Assembly (NCBI GenBank): GCA_025345505.1
Contig: JANVCC010000076.1
Span: forward strand, 6,063,577 to 6,127,576
From: Todiramphus chloris collaris
Lineage: Eukaryota > Chordata > Aves > Coraciiformes > Alcedinidae
Direction of reading: 5' to 3'
DNA: 64,000 nucleotides
Made by a program: the position numbers and the translations under genes. Positions 1-14,200 of this stretch are shown piece by piece. Numbering within the stretch: position 1 is the stretch's first letter; every line of letters begins with the position of its first letter. A model generated the notes under the pieces. That model had not been told where the DNA came from. It saw only the letters and a program-made list of their open reading frames with translations, and ran no database searches.

Positions 1-199
1 AGGTAAATACCAGTGAGAAATCAGAATCAGACCCAGGATAGGCATAAGAAGTGAGAGCAAGCAGAGAAACATTCAAGAGTGCACGTCTTTAGCTGACTGT
101 GATAATGTGTTCTAATTAACAACAGTAATAGGATTCGCACAGCTAAATCCCTGCACATCACACTGAAAATTTACTCCTGATGCCTTCCTGCAAGAAGAT

Positions 200-232
200 G
201 GGGAGGAGGAGGAAGAAGGGAGAGAGAGGAAG
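200..232 (+). repeat. Polypurine tract
   Basis: Thirty-three uninterrupted purines built from GGA, GAA and GA units, followed by further GAA-rich sequence to about 250. Such tracts can adopt triplex (H-DNA) structure; no function is shown by the sequence itself. Confidence 0.7.
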
Positions 233-379
233 TAGAAGAAGAATAAAAATGACATTTCACCTGGCTCTTTTGGAAGAATCATCTCATAATTACTAAGCAG
301 GATTGGCATCTCCTTTTAATGTTAGATTTTCTGGAGAGAGCTCAGTTGCTTGTTTTCTTTCTCGGTGAGTGGGATGGCA

Positions 380-398
380 GGGAGGGAGGGAAGGAGGG
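380..398 (+). other. Predicted G-quadruplex motif
   Basis: Four GGG runs lie within 19 bases, with loops of 1, 1 and 5 nucleotides, and another GGG lies at 371-373. This fits the classical intramolecular G-quadruplex pattern and the very short first two loops predict high stability. Formation is inferred, not shown. Confidence 0.65.
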
Positions 399-1232
399 TG
401 AAGTGAAGGATTAGTGTAGTCTGAGTAAACAATGAAACCAGAATCTGGATGGTTTAAAACTCCGGATAATCCTAGCAAGTTGGGAGCTGTGCAGTGGGAT
501 AATTTGAAATGTAAATGTGACATTCTCCTTGGTAAATTAACAAGACATGACTGCAGGCTCTCCTTGTTACTGCAGTCACATTCAAAGAGTCACTCGTTCT
601 CTCTCTTCTCATCTAATGCTATGGCAATAGACAATCACCAGGATCCTTCTTCAAATAAATATCAAATCAAGCCTTTACCATATCCAGAAGTGACATATGC
701 GCTGAATTACCTGTTATTCATTTTACGCAGAATCTTGTTGCTATAAACACCATATCACAGGATGCAGCTGGAATGCTATCCCCTGTCCGCCATCCCCCTA
801 ACACAAATTTCTTACACAATTCCATAGGATAATGGGCAGAAGGTATCTAATTCATGACTGTGAAACAAAGATCTGAATTTTATTAAGCAACTGCCTAATA
901 CAAAATGGAGTGGACAGATACTGTTTGGTTCCTAAACACTTTGAAGGCTTTTTAAAAATTGTTATTCTATTACTTTAAAAACTATTGAACAAATGTCCTT
1001 GCCTAACAGAAAAATGCTCTGACCATATAAATTATAATCAATTATGACAGATGATACACTATGATATCTACACAGTACAATCCATCCAGAACATGGAGGC
1101 ATATTCTCATATTCAAATAGAAATGGGTAGTAGCATTTAAGCTATTCATGTAGCTTCTTTGTTCCTTCTTATTTTCTCATGGGAGATCTGGGAGAGGGAA
1201 CACTATGGAGATGGCTCTTGCCCTGTGTTTTC

Positions 1233-1590
1233 ATAGAATCCCAGCACGGTAGGGGTTGGAAGGGATCCCTGGAGATCATCTCATCCAACCCCACTGCTCC
1301 ACGAGGGTCACCCAGAGCAGGGGGCCCAGGATCGCATTGTCCAGACAGATTTGGAATCTCTCCAGAGAAGGAGACTCCACAACCTCTCTGGGCATTCTGG
1401 GCCACGATTTGGCACCTTCACAGGAAACAAGTTTTTCCTGATGTTGAGGTGGAACCTTCTGGGTTCCAGTTTGAGCCTGTTGCCTCTTGTCCTGTCACTG
1501 GACACCACTGAGAAGAGCCTGTCCCTAGCCTCTTGACACCCACCCTTCAGATATGTATAAATATTGATCAGATCCCCTCTTTTGGAGATG
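1233..1590 (-). mobile_element. CR1 LINE, 5'-truncated 3' end
   Basis: The element lies on the minus strand, so its 3' end is at the left. The left edge starts with CATAGAAT (the complement of the CR1 tail unit), then the conserved GGTTGGAAGGGA block of the 3' UTR. Further right, the complement encodes the C-terminal part of the CR1 reverse-transcriptase ORF (the NRF..LRKNFF..NRLP..VVESPS type region), broken by several shifts. Similarity fades after about 1590 within the upstream KY-type block, as expected of a typical 5'-truncated insertion. Divergence suggests an old, inactive copy. Confidence 0.92.
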
Positions 1591-2630
1591 TGTTTTATCT
1601 CAGTCTTATGGCAGTTTAGTGCAAACTTGTCTATGGTCCCTCAAGAAGGGTCATCTGTGACTATCTGGCCTGCACTTACCACAACCTGTCCCTACTCTTA
1701 ATGCTTTTTTGACTCTCTTCAGCCTCCAACTCACTCTTAAGCTATCTTTGGAGAGGTGCAACTGTGAACACTTAGCTTTTACAACCAGCAATTCTCAGTG
1801 GTAAAGGTTTATTCTTCAGGAGGTTTGCAAGACACCTCTCTCATTACAAAGCGTATAGACAGTGGTAGAGGGGTCTTCTTTTTGAACTTGATCAATAGCT
1901 CTGTAATAGTGATACCTCAGCATTTCAGCGACAAAATATATTTTAACAGAACATTCTAAGCATATCCTTTTCTCTTAACCTAAGAGCTGCCTCACTGTGT
2001 TGCTTATAACCCTCAGGCTGTCCAGAGAAAGCTTTGAGACAAATTTTCTGCCTTATCTTAGACAACTGTGCAGACATTGCCTCAGTTAACTCTCCTTTAA
2101 ACTTGTGACATGGTGATGGTGCACTACATGCTCCAGCTTGGACATCCTCATCAGAAAGAAATGCTGATCTTTGCAAAGCTCTTATGAGTATTATTCTGGT
2201 TGTATGTATCTGCAGTAAGGAGATAACTGTTTTCTGCCCATGGCATTGGTATTACTTTTCACATGTATTTTAGAAAATATGACAGAGATCAAGGTGTCTG
2301 AAAAGAAAGTCTTGGAAAAGAACCACTACCAATACTTTAGCACACTCATTAAGCTCTCACAGCTATATTGCTCCACAATAGAAGCTCACCAGTTATCAAC
2401 AGTAATCCTCTCCCAGAGGGTTTCATGCAATTTAATCCATGCCCATATGCTAAAACACCTTCAATTAAATTTTACTTCCCATGTACTAGCATAAACTATC
2501 ATGTGTTCAAACAGAGATTTTTTTTTTCCACTGGTGATTTTATGGACTTCCATCTAGTCATGACTTCATTTCAAAAGTGAAATACACTTTCTGTATTGTG
2601 AGTGTGGGATCTAAACAGTACCAGCTGTCA
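1591..2630. other. Gene-free stretch
   Basis: AT-rich unique sequence between two CR1 copies. I recognise no gene, RNA or repeat in it. Confidence 0.5.
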
Positions 2631-3112
2631 AATCACAGAATGATTTGGGTTGGAAGAGACCTTAAAGATCATTCAGTTCTAACCCTCCTGCCATGGGCAG
2701 GGACACCTCCCACTACACCAGGCTGTTCAAAACACTATCCAACCTGGTCTTGAACACATCCAGGGACAGAACATCTGCAACGTCCCTGGGCAACTTGTGC
2801 CAGTGTCTTACCACGCTAACAGTGAAGAATCTCCTTCTTATTTCCAATCTAAATCTACCCTCTTCCAGTTTCAAGGCACTATTACTTGTCCTATCACTAC
2901 AAGCCCTTGTTATAAGTCCCTCCCTGGCTTTCTTGTAGGCTCCCTTCAGAAACGGAAAGGCCACAATAAGGTCTCCCCAAAACCTTCTCCTCCTGGCTGA
3001 ACAATCCCAACTCTCTCCACCTGTCCTGATAGGAGAGGTCTTCCAGCTCTCTTATGATCTTTGTGGCTTTCCTCTGGACCTGCTCCAACACATTCAAAAT
3101 TCTTGCTAATAT
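2631..3112 (-). mobile_element. CR1 LINE, 5'-truncated 3' end
   Basis: Minus-strand copy. The left edge reads CACAGAATGATTTGGGTTGG, the CR1 3' terminus. The complement encodes the end of the ORF2 reverse transcriptase, for instance [16 protein letters not shown] and WHKLPRDVADVLSLDVFKTR at about 2740-2860, and farther right LEQVQRKATKII at about 3060-3090. At least one frameshift separates these blocks. The 5' truncation falls near 3112. This is a non-functional fragment, of a subfamily ending in the [12 protein letters not shown] type tail also seen at 10.9, 20.0 and 47.3 kb. Confidence 0.95.
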
Positions 3113-6100
3113 TTAACCTAAGTCTTTTGCTAAACTGCTGGGCAAACTTACACATTCCTGGTAACAGCGGTGCTGTAATAAGGCAAAGTCCTTAGGTAAT
3201 GAAGGATCACAAACATCCCTAAGAAATTCCATCAAGATCTGCTTCTTCTGAGTTGATCCAGGTAGCACTTCCCATCCCCAAAAGGATTTACAAAGATCCC
3301 TTAATACAGCACTTTTGCCATCAGCGAGATTCTTGGTATTTTCTTGTAACCAAAAATATCATAACAGTAAAACATGACGTCAGCATTTCAAGACACCTTG
3401 TTACCCACTGGTTTTATGCAAAAGGAATGTTATGCCCAGAAAGGACATTTGAGAACATCCAGGTTCCCTGGACACCTGGTACTACTGGCACATAAACGTC
3501 TTTGGGCAAAGCAAGACAATGGCGACTGTGCGCTAACAGAAACCAGCTGCATTCCCCCTAGAGCAGCTCATCACAACATGTACCATTCAATGCCAACTGG
3601 AGGATGAAGTGTTTTAGAAAGGTCATCTCATTTCCTAGCCTGGTTGGGTGTAATAGCAAAACTGAATCCAGTTAAAAAATTCATCATAAACCCTGTATAG
3701 CTGGGAAAGCTACAGTCAGAGAGTTTCAGCCCTGCAGACAAGACAGTAAACGGAGGACAGTGCTTTCTGACTTCATTATCTGATCAAATGCCATTTAAAA
3801 TTCCCTTGATCTTTTCTCAAAGGGAAGACCTGAGTTTCTGTATTTATGTTCCTTGTCCAAATAATGTGGGTGCTTGAGATCTGGAGCAGTTCTACTGTTT
3901 AAAGAGAACATCATGATTCATGACTTTGAGAGTCTGTTCCCTGTCCCGCAGTGGCTTATTCAGCAAGTCACTCAGAACCAGACCTACAGGCACCCGGGGG
4001 GAGCCTCACTTGACCGTGAATGAAGTGGTTTTAAGTGAAAGATCAACTTCTCAGTGCAACTCTGGCGTATTCAGCAGCTGAGTAACTCTGCTCTTTCTAG
4101 GTAAGGCTACTCAGCGCAGCTTTGCCACGAGTGAATGAGCTTGCCTGATGAACCGGTGTTTTTGTCATATTCATGTGATCCTTTGAGGTTTGGCTGTGGC
4201 CAATAACCCTTCTGATTCTTACAGCACACAGGCCCTCTGTGCCATGCTTTACTGGGCTTTAACAGCACTGACAATGCCACAGAGGCCACCTGCTGTGAGG
4301 CTGAACTAATGCACATTTGTAAAAATAACCCTTTGAGATCTGAAAGAGCTTATAGAAATGCAAAGCAGAATAGCCCGGCAGTGGCCACTATTGTTAATAA
4401 TTCTGTGATTGATTTCAAACACAGCCGTTTTATTTCATGATTGAAATTTGCCCTTGTGTTTGACAGGAAATGGGCAACATCAGAGAAAGCCTTGAAGTGA
4501 CTATGTGCACTTACTACTAAAACATGCATGTTGACAAGTTGCTTTAAAATTCAAAAAGAATTTTTAATGTGATGTTCTAGCACAGCAGTCAATTCATATA
4601 TACCGGCTTGTGATCTGCAAGTTAAAAATGCTGATTAACTATGATGCAAGACTGCTTTAAAGTAGAGCCCTTTGATTTCCTTATTTTCTGACAGATATAA
4701 ACTAATTATTGAATAACATTTGCATGACTTGTCTGTCTTATATCCTTAATCAAATTAAAAGATTTAAAGGAAAATGTATTATTTATAATGTTTTATGTAA
4801 CAGGGTTTCATCTCAGCCTGTTGAGTATTTATGTTAAGTGTAGATATTTTGACAGAAATTGATACTGTCCAAAACCTGAAAGAAAGGGGAAATACAGTCA
4901 GGAGTGTTTAATAGCATCTCCTTGACACTGAATGTGAAGACAGCGGCAAGAAGTCTGCTGAGGATCTGCGTTGCACAGATATTGCAGCCTCTGCAATCTT
5001 TTTCCTCACACGTGGTGTTGTGTTGCAGCTGAAAGTTTTTTACTTCCTCCATGCCATCCAGAGATGACAGCTGACTAATGGGGTAATTAGTTTTTGCCTG
5101 AGCTATTGGATATTGTAATCAAATGATGATGTTAAAATCACAATAGCATATTGTCAATGGGAGAACAGATATCATAAATATCAGAATCAAATGAAAAAGG
5201 GGTTCTCTAGTAGATGACTTTGCAAAGAAATATACCATTCCCAAACACCGTAAATAGTGATATTGCAAGAGCAGGAACAAATATTTTTTGTCATTAGTTA
5301 ATTGTTAAATTAAAAATGCATTAACTTTGGTCCACAAGACCATGGAGTAGCCTCACTTATTCACAATGCAAACCATCTCTCCTTGCATGCCTGGATGGAC
5401 CTTCATCCATTTTATTTTTTCATAAATGATTACCTTATGTACATTCCTATACTACACATCACACAGTACATACAATTATTTACAAATTTGATAAAATCAG
5501 ATTACTCTTTTCATCGACTTGTACAGAACTTTAATACTGATATGGCTTCCTTCAGTTTGTCTTGGTTTGATCTTTCTTCCTCTCCTGTCTCTCTCAATAT
5601 GGAGACTAAATGACATATTTAGTGATTACTAGGCAAAACAATTTGATTTGACATCCATGTTCCAATAAATATAACACTGTCCCTGGTTTTTTTCCTTCGG
5701 ACAGCAAAAAAGAAAGATATTTTATCTTATGACGACGTGTCACTTCAGTGACTTTGGGATCAGGAGGACACCATTTCTTTGCACATATGTGGGGACATTA
5801 GAATAATTGTTCTGAAACAAAATCACTTCTATTTGGAACAATATGTTCTGCCTCAGGGAGAATAACCTGCACTGCAAGAATGGTGGAACTATTCTGCTAC
5901 AGTGGTAAGAGTCTGTTTTCCCATGCAGCAATCCCCACCTAGTTCTTGATAGGTGGCTGATCCACACAAACATCACTCCAAATGATTTATATGAAGACAC
6001 TTCTGTGAAACCAACTAGGAGTGCCTCCAATTAAACAGATTCATGAAGAACTTTCATTGAAACAGTATTGTGAAGATAAAATTGAACTGAACTGAACTGC

Positions 6101-6185
6101 ACAAGCAACAGGTTCAGGCCCAACAGCAGAAGCACTAGTATTAAGACTCAAAGGACTGCAGGACGAACTTGTCTTTGACCATGTT

Positions 6186-6265
6186 TAATTGTGACTTTGG
6201 TTAAGTTACTTCCCTCTTCTTGGTCTCATTTCCTAGTCTGTAATATGAGGATACTGAAACAAGTT
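6186..6265 (+). mobile_element. MIR-type SINE fragment (core region)
   Basis: The segment aligns by eye to the best-conserved stretch of the amniote MIR SINE: a TGTGAC..TTGG..AAGT.ACTT block, then CTCATTTCCTAGTCTGTAA, then AT-GGATA. The spacing between these blocks matches the consensus closely. MIRs are ancient tRNA-derived SINEs found as old fossils in bird genomes. This one is truncated on both sides and heavily diverged. It could instead be a chance match, but three blocks in order make that unlikely. Confidence 0.65.
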
Positions 6266-9200
6266 TTCCTTTTAAAGTGCTTTCAACTACCCATCTGGAA
6301 GTTTTCATTAAAATCTGGTTGGTTACTCTTCAAGTTTATGTACTTCGAAATTTCCATATCAAAACGAGATCAATTAGTCTGTGCTAGTTTGGTGTCTCTC
6401 AATAGTGGTCAATGATTGAGTCATCAGAAACTTAAATGTTTGATACTGCATATAATTGCATTATAGATAAAAATAATTCCCATGAGAGAACATTTCTTCC
6501 TGGCTCAAGCTGGTGATCAGCTTACGCCTTGAAGCATGTGGGCTGATAGACCTTGTAATTTATCCTACCTACTGTAACTGCAGAAGCTTTTTTTACAGTA
6601 TTCATATGTGTCTAATCCTTTTTTAGAATCTTGCTGAGCTAGTTGCCTCAATAATTCACTTTACATTTGCTGAGGTTCTGATATAGGTGAAGTTTTATAA
6701 TATGCAGGACTGGTTCCAAAGCTGAGCTTCTTGATTCTTCAAAATTCACAAAGAGCCTTGCCTCAAGGTTATTAGTTATGGCTGCTTGGAAAATATTGTG
6801 ATTATACAGAATAAAATGAGGACATTAAATAGCATCCCAAGTTTAGCGGTATGCCTACTGCATAATGCAGTGCCTTGTTTACAAGGTACTACAAATGAAC
6901 ACACATCTATTAACAAAATTAATGATGAACAATTGCTGTAATTTCTCCTTGCTTGGAAAATACCTCTTGCAAACAAATTGGGTTAACAGTAGCTAGCTGA
7001 TTGGCTTCATCTCACAAACAAGACAACTAACAATAATAACAAATTCACGTCCGTAACATTAAGACTATGGTATAAGGAGCAATACAAGTTTGTGGGCTAT
7101 TATGGGGAGTGGGTGTAAGCAAACAAAAGCCAGAGGAGCTTGTTGTGCTAGACATTGCACCTCCGTTTCTGAGCTTTGTAGTCACAATGGCATAGTAGAA
7201 ATGACTTAGTGAGACACAAGCTATTCACCTATGCTACTGAGGAATCTGTAAAGCACTTACTGTGTTGGTGAACAGAAGCCAAATACAGGAATGAAAGTAT
7301 TTACTGCCAATATGAAAAGACAGTGCCTTCAGTGGCAGAAATATATTCATATGGAATACGCATGGAGAAGTGTCTAGGAGAAAGGACTATTAAATATACA
7401 CAAGTACTTACAGCCTGCTGTTTTATGATTAGGTCCCCTCAGAGAGAGGTATATTTATTATATTTTGAAATAAAAAGTATAGACAGAAAGAAATAAATGA
7501 AAGAAATTAATAAAAAGAATGGAAACATGTGGGCTTTCCTAATTTTCAGCATTAGGGAATACCAGGACTGATTCTTTGATGAATGAGCTCTTCTGTCTAA
7601 TACATAAAAGATTTACTTTTACTTCCAATGTGCATAAACACATTGGTTTTGCAAAATGTGTTGAAATACTGGTATGAATATTTGCTTTATGAAGGGATTA
7701 AGTAAGATATACCTTACTGAAATGGATCCCAGAAACACCAGTACAGCCACGGCTTCCAGATCAACATTAAGGAGGCTTCAGGAAATTCAAGCCTTTCTCT
7801 AGAGCCTGGTCTAGACTACATCAGAAAATTCTACCACACAGAGCAATACAGAGGAAAAGTGTGCTAAAATTTTTGATAGATATCTCCTTTCTGACTTGGG
7901 GCCATATATGGTAGTATTTAACTTCCTTTGCCTTCTCTCGTATGTACACATATAAATGGGAAGTCACTAACATGCTGTGAACTAAGAAAGCCTGTGAAGA
8001 AATACCTGGACCTCTTTCCAATCAAGTTCTTTCCTAGGGGAATACTGATCTCCTCTAAAGTTATAAAACAGGACTCTATGCAAATCTGAACAAAACCAGG
8101 AAGCAGTCATCCCTCTGCTGAAGACATACATGGGAAGGACCAGAGACTGAGACTGAAGGCAGTGGGAATTTAACATGTGGTCTGGAGCATCTGAGCATCA
8201 TGTGCACTTATACATCATTTGCATGAGAAATCACATCTTTGGCTGTGTTAATTTCCATCTTTTATTGCTTTTTTTTCCCCCTCCTGATTTGTGAGTGTGT
8301 ACATTTAGGAGAAGCTGTTGTGCAGCAAACCTGAAGAATTAAATTGTCCAGATATGCCCCAAAGAAATGTGGCATGAGTGCTTAAATAGTCTGATTTTTT
8401 TCCCATTTCAATGGGCCCTGAGCTGACTGCACTTCAGGGAAGTCTACGCCTACCTCCAGTGTGTCCTGTCTTCTGCCCAAGTCAGAAATGTTGCCAGGTA
8501 ATATCCTTTTTTTTTTTTCTCTTGGGATTACTTTTATGATTTTGGTATTTTCCTTCATGAGATAGGCTGAGACCACAAAATATATTTCATAGTGGCCACC
8601 ACACAGGGTGTCAAGAAATTGTTCTGGGCAACTATTTCCTGATAGGCTGCATATTAACAAATTGCTTAGAAATATTTGCTTTGGTATTGTTCTAATAAAA
8701 CAGTTTCACACCATGTTTTGAAAGAACATACAAAAGAAGAGCTTGCAAGAGAGTGCCACTGTGTCCAAAAAACTGGTCTCATAGGCAATGGTGTGACCAA
8801 AAATCATTCTTAAGCTCAGAATTGATAACTATAAGGTAGCTCAGATTTTCAAATTAGACCAAGAATCAAAATAATTTATACCACATACTGTGACTATGTG
8901 TAATGGCCTAAAGGAAAATTAAATGCTAAACAAGAGAAACCAAAACACTACTTAGGTAAAGTTAGGAGGAAAGTCATAAAAAAACCCATGTTCTCATAGT
9001 TGGACGTTTCATATTACAAGGATTAATTGGTTAAGCTTTTTTCCTCCTTCAAAGAACTGTTAAATCTAGCCCTCCAAAGCCACATGTGTTCTCTGGAGTT
9101 CCTCAACGGACCACTTGCTAAAAATCATTTCAGTATCATCTCCAAACTGATATTCTGGAGTGTTGAGCAGTCCTAGCTCCCCTAAAATGCATTCTCTACT

Positions 9201-9845
9201 GCACTAAAATTAGATGCCTAATTTCATGGAGAAGCAAAAGTATGATGGGCTACAAGAAAATTGTAATACAGCTAATACAGCTATTTGAAATCCACTAAAA
9301 GAGCAAATGCCAGGTCAAGCTCTGGGACAGCTGGAAAAATGTGTGCCCTTCCTTGGTTCTAAGATTAAATATCAAGACCCTGAAATCCTTTGCTGGAAGA
9401 GCTTGCTTTACATCAGCCATGATAATCTGTAAATACTAAACCCAAATACTAAACCCTCTTTAAATCAAATCAACACTTTTTTCCCCATGTAATGTTGTAT
9501 GTCACTGAAATTCATACAAATTATAGAGAAAATTGAAAAGACTGTTCATTGTTCATTAATGAAGCACAATTACAGGTATAAAAGGAAACAATTTTCTTAA
9601 TGTCTGTATGCTCCTGGAACGTGATTGATGGTTGCCGTTACTAAAACAACAGAGAAAAATCACTTAATGACAAAATAATCTTTTTGTTAGGCTGCAAAGA
9701 TGTCACAGAGATTGCTTTCCTCTAAAGCGTGCATTCTCTCTATCAGACCCCCAAAGGATTTCTAGGAGTTTATTACCAATCTGTTCTTTCTATATAAAGG
9801 AACACCATCCAGGGAGGAAGCAGAGGCACACTAGAGATGCTAGCT

Positions 9846-9890
9846 AAAAAAAAAAAAACCCAACCAACAAACAAAACACAAACAAAAAAA
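9846..9890 (+). repeat. A-rich low-complexity tract
   Basis: A run of 13 A bases followed by CAAA/CCAA-type sequence with almost no G or T. It resembles a decayed poly(A) tail, but no retro-element is recognisable upstream. Confidence 0.6.
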
Positions 9891-10879
9891 GAGGAAAAAT
9901 AAAAAGATTCCTTGTATTGACGAGACTAAAAACCAGAAAAGGTTAATATGCAGATATCTATGTAATCGGTCCATCCATCTCTGCACCTAATTGACTTCAT
10001 TAAATGAAACCACTTTTAAAATGGGGTTTGATGAATGGGATTGAATACTGTGATTACCTGGGAGAGCAGGAGAATGGACTCCACACCCCTTCTGGTGCCA
10101 TGTTTCTATGACTACTGCTGTGACTAGGAATCAGACAGAACAAGGCTGGCCTCCCTGGTGTACCTATCGTCATGGTATCTGGGTACCACCAAACAGAATT
10201 GCCTTCTGTTAAAAGGCATGGACTTTGTGTCATGTACAGAGTAAATAATATTAATTTAAATAAAGGTTATTGGGAGAAAGGCAGCAAGCTTCGATCATTA
10301 TCATGAGAGCATCTTCCTGATCACATTTATTTCTGTATACTTTTCTTAATGTAATTCTTTGATATTGAAAATTATCTCACTTATAAATAAATCTTTTTAA
10401 CCTTACAAGGGGAAGAAAGGAGCCACAAAGCAGCTTCTTAAAAGAAGATATTGTACTTAAAAAAATCCCTTTAATAGTATCTTCACAATACTTATGGCTT
10501 TATGGCACAAGTCAACTTGTCATCCTTGTTTACTGTATTATGACATGCTTTAGGCATGTGTGTAGGGATGATGGCTATGTCTTCATCTTTGTTGGTAATA
10601 AAATATAAATATGAAAAGCCGACTATAATTAACACACCTTAAAGGACAAATAAGAACTCCTGAAGCCAACTGATTTTAGCTGGTTGCATTGTGCAAGCAC
10701 ATATATGTAGTCCTTGACCATTATCTGGTTCCCCAGGACTCAAACTAAGCCACACACATTTCACTCACTTGAAGAAGGAATCTATTTAATACTTTTGTCT
10801 GCAATGAAAGATCAGGAGCTACTTGTGCAACTCAGCAACAGAAAAGCAAAGGGAAGGAGCTTTGGAACTGTTTCCCCTA

Positions 10880-11204
10880 AATGATAGGCCTACAGGAAAA
10901 CTGGGGAGGGACGTTTTACAAAGGCCTGCAGTGATAGGATGAGGGATTATTGTTTGAAACTGGAAAAGGGGAGATTTAGATTGGAAATAAGAAGGAAGCT
11001 CTTCACTGTGAGGGTGGTGAGACATGGGAACAGGTTGCCCAAGGAAGTTGTGGATGCTCCATCACTGGATGTGTTCAAATCCAGGTCGGATGGAGCCTTA
11101 AGCAACCTGGTCTCGTGGGAGGTGTCCCTGTCCACGGGAAGGAGGTTGGGACGAGATGATCTTTAAGGTCCCTTTCAAACCAAAATATTCTATGATCCCA
11201 TGAT
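10880..11204 (+). mobile_element. CR1 LINE, 5'-truncated 3' end
   Basis: Plus-strand copy. The 10939-11110 stretch encodes the C-terminus of CR1 ORF2: [19 protein letters not shown], then HGNRLPKEVVDAPSLDVFKS. The 3' UTR follows with GGAGGTGTCCCTGTCC and GGTCCCTTTCAAACC, and the element ends in a decayed ATTCTATG tail near 11190-11204. The 5' break is around 10880. The last 75-residue frame is open only because the fragment is short; it is not a gene. Confidence 0.95.
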
Positions 11205-14200
11205 AGAGATAAACTCTGACAGAATGTGCTCAATGGCTTTTGTCACCTGACATCTCAGAAAGGAAGCCCCTTATTTTATGTAGAAACTTAACAGTATTTT
11301 TCCCATTCTTTTATCTTTCAATCTACAAAAGCAGAACCATACAACTGAGAAAGAAAATATTGGAGCCTCTAAAAAACATCACGTAACTTTACCCCCTGTT
11401 GCTAGTTCGCTTTGTACTTCTCTTTAAGACTTCTGTCCAAGGGGTGTGCCTCACATCAAGCCACAGTAAATTAAGAGAAATGACTCAATTCAGTGACAAT
11501 AATAGCAGTTAGTGAGATATCCCCAAAAGGGAAGGTGCTGTCAGAACAGATGCCCAGAGCTTACAGATATATTGATGTAAAAGAGAGTGTATGATCAACC
11601 GGGGGGACATTAAAAGTGTTGAGAGGCACTGTATCTTCCACTAACGATTTGCAGGTGCACATTCCAATATACCAAGCCAACAAGGCAGTATCTTGACAAG
11701 ATTTTGCTACTTTGAGTGGAATATGCAAATAGGAAGATGACAGATGATTTTAGTAAAGTACAATTAAAGCAGTACTGAAAACGGAGAGAGTCGATCAAAG
11801 AACAAAGAAAAAACTGCATTGAAATTCATCATCCCAAAGTCGTAAAATCAGTTGCAAACCCTTAGCAATGAAAAATTAAATGAGAAGGAAGTTAATGTTT
11901 TAATTAATTTTAATTTTCCAGTAGAGTACTTGATAGTTTCAACAGACTTTGGCTTCTCAGAGTATTTACTACAGTTTCAGCAAGCCTAGTCACACAACTG
12001 GCAGATGAAAGAATCATCAAATAAAAATAAGTTATGTCAGCCCCATTATGCAAAAGCTCAGGGTTATTAAAAAACCCCACAAAGACAAACAAAGTCATAA
12101 CCCTAAAACCTGACACATATTTCATAAAGAAGAATATGAGTCTTTTCAAAGAGGATCTCATTTTATAGCTATTGCAGTCACTGGTTTGGATCATGCTGCT
12201 TAATAATAATAGGATGAATGATAGTTTGGGTATAGTCATCAGCAGATCTCTGGTCTTTAAAATCACAACGTACCAGAAACATTATTATGGATGCATTTAG
12301 CATCAGTATAGACTTCTGATACTACAACAGCTCACTGCAAATCACTAACATTTTTGACACAACTGGTTATGCTGAAAGCTCTTGAATTACTTACTTTTAA
12401 AGATGTAGTTTTCATTTTTCTAAGGAAGCCTGATCTATCATTTCGCAGCTCTCAGTCAGCTCACATGCTCTGAAGAGGGTTTTCTCTACAGTGGTGCCGG
12501 CCTCTGCTGAAGGAAGGATAACAAATTAAATGGCTCATTGATCTGTTCCAGCACAGAAAATCCTAAGTTACTCTGTATTTATTGTCACTGGTACTCCTTA
12601 ATACCCAAAGGCTTAATTTAACACCCTCAACAACTTCATGTGAGAATCTGTGAGAATCCTTTGAAATTAGGACCTTCTCCTAAGAGAGACACATCTGCCA
12701 GAGCCACACATCCTATCTGATTTCTGTACAGAAAAATTCTGAACTTCACAGTTAGAAAAATTCTTGCTCATGTTAGGCTGAACAGTCCAGGCTTCAGAAA
12801 TAAGTCCAGGGCCTGTTTCAGAACTGATGATCCTGGCATAATATGCTTTCAATACGCATTTACATCAATATCATGGCATGACATTTGTTTGAAAAGATTC
12901 ACTGTGCATAAAATTCAGCTCTGTGGAGAGGGTTATTAGAGAAGCATTATCCAGACCACTTAAATTCCGTTTTTGTCCTCTGCAGAAAGACTTGTGCTTA
13001 GGTCTTGTGTTAGCCCTCTGCATGAGGCGGATGTCAGTCAATGCAATTTGTTATTGTTATTGTCCTATCCTAGGCTGTCTGCATAAAAGCTCCTACTTGA
13101 TTAACGTGTGCTTCCCAGCAGATACAAAACACTCATTAAAACAGATACTTTATCTGGAAAAATAAAAGACCATAAATTTTTAAGCAGAACTCCCTATTGA
13201 ATATATGCTGGTAATTATTTTCAAAAACCAAACTAAGCCCCCAGTACTACATGGTAAAAATAACTAATTAAAGACTTCTGGCCATATCCTCTACTACTGC
13301 CATGCTGGACTGAATAAAGCAGCAGCACTGGACATAAACAGGGGATACTGCATTTCATTTAGTGCAAAATTACATTTGATATAGCTTTACAGACTAACAA
13401 AATCTCTTAAACCTTGCAAATAGGGTTAAAGAAAAACCACAACCGAAGACTTAAACATTGACAATATAGTAGGAAATGTCTCTGCATTTTTGTGGTATAC
13501 ATAATTGTAATGCTTTTAATATTTATAGCTATTAATAATTAATACAATCTCAATTTTAGGATCTACGTGCCCACTTGAAAATGAATGTTGTTGTATCTGA
13601 ATAAGTTTATGCTTTTAAAAGGAAAATATAAAACCCAGTATCCTGTCTTTCTGTATCAAGCAGAGGACATATGCTTCCCACACACAACAGCCTACACTAT
13701 GCAAAATATCAACTCCTAAGAGAATCAAAGGTATGAAATGGAAAATCTCCACAGGTTATGTGAGAAGTGGCAGAAGTATTCCTTCTTCAACCAGTACCTA
13801 CAGGGCATAGTCAGACATTGATTGTTTATTCAGCTGCACTGGTATGGTCTTTATGGTCTAAAGCATGGCTGTAGCATGTCGCTTCCATGAGACTGCTCCT
13901 TTACACCACCAGTGACACCAGCACCCTCACACAGTTTTACAGTGTTTTTGCTGAACAGCGGACAGAATGTTTAATCTGAATTAGATGTTTTCACTGGAAC
14001 AGATTTACCTCTGGAGTAACTGCACAAAAGTCGATAGAGTAAAACTATGAAAAAACTCGGTCTGTTGAATTTATTGATTAAATCTGATGCATACAAATCA
14101 CAAGCCATAGTCTATCTTTGGATGCATAGATCCAACTTGCATTGTGCCTCGTGAAAGCCATAAATGTACATCTGTTACTAGAATATGGCTCAAAAAGTTG

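Larger units (their letters stand above)
1..1232. other. Gene-free AT-rich stretch
   Basis: I see no gene here. Open frames are short and lack recognisable protein features. The stretch holds a polypurine tract (200-232) and a G-quadruplex motif (380-398), both listed separately; the rest is ordinary AT-rich unique sequence. Confidence 0.6.
3113..10879. other. Long gene-free AT-rich stretch
   Basis: No gene is supported in these 7.8 kb. Contents are an old MIR SINE (6186-6265), a T12 run (8507-8518), an A-rich tract (9846-9890) and otherwise unique sequence. Blocks around 4385-4800 and 9930-10090 are AT-rich, free of simple repeats and full of TAAT/ATTA homeodomain-type cores, so they are candidates for conserved noncoding elements. 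That is an impression only; no alignment was available. Confidence 0.45.
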
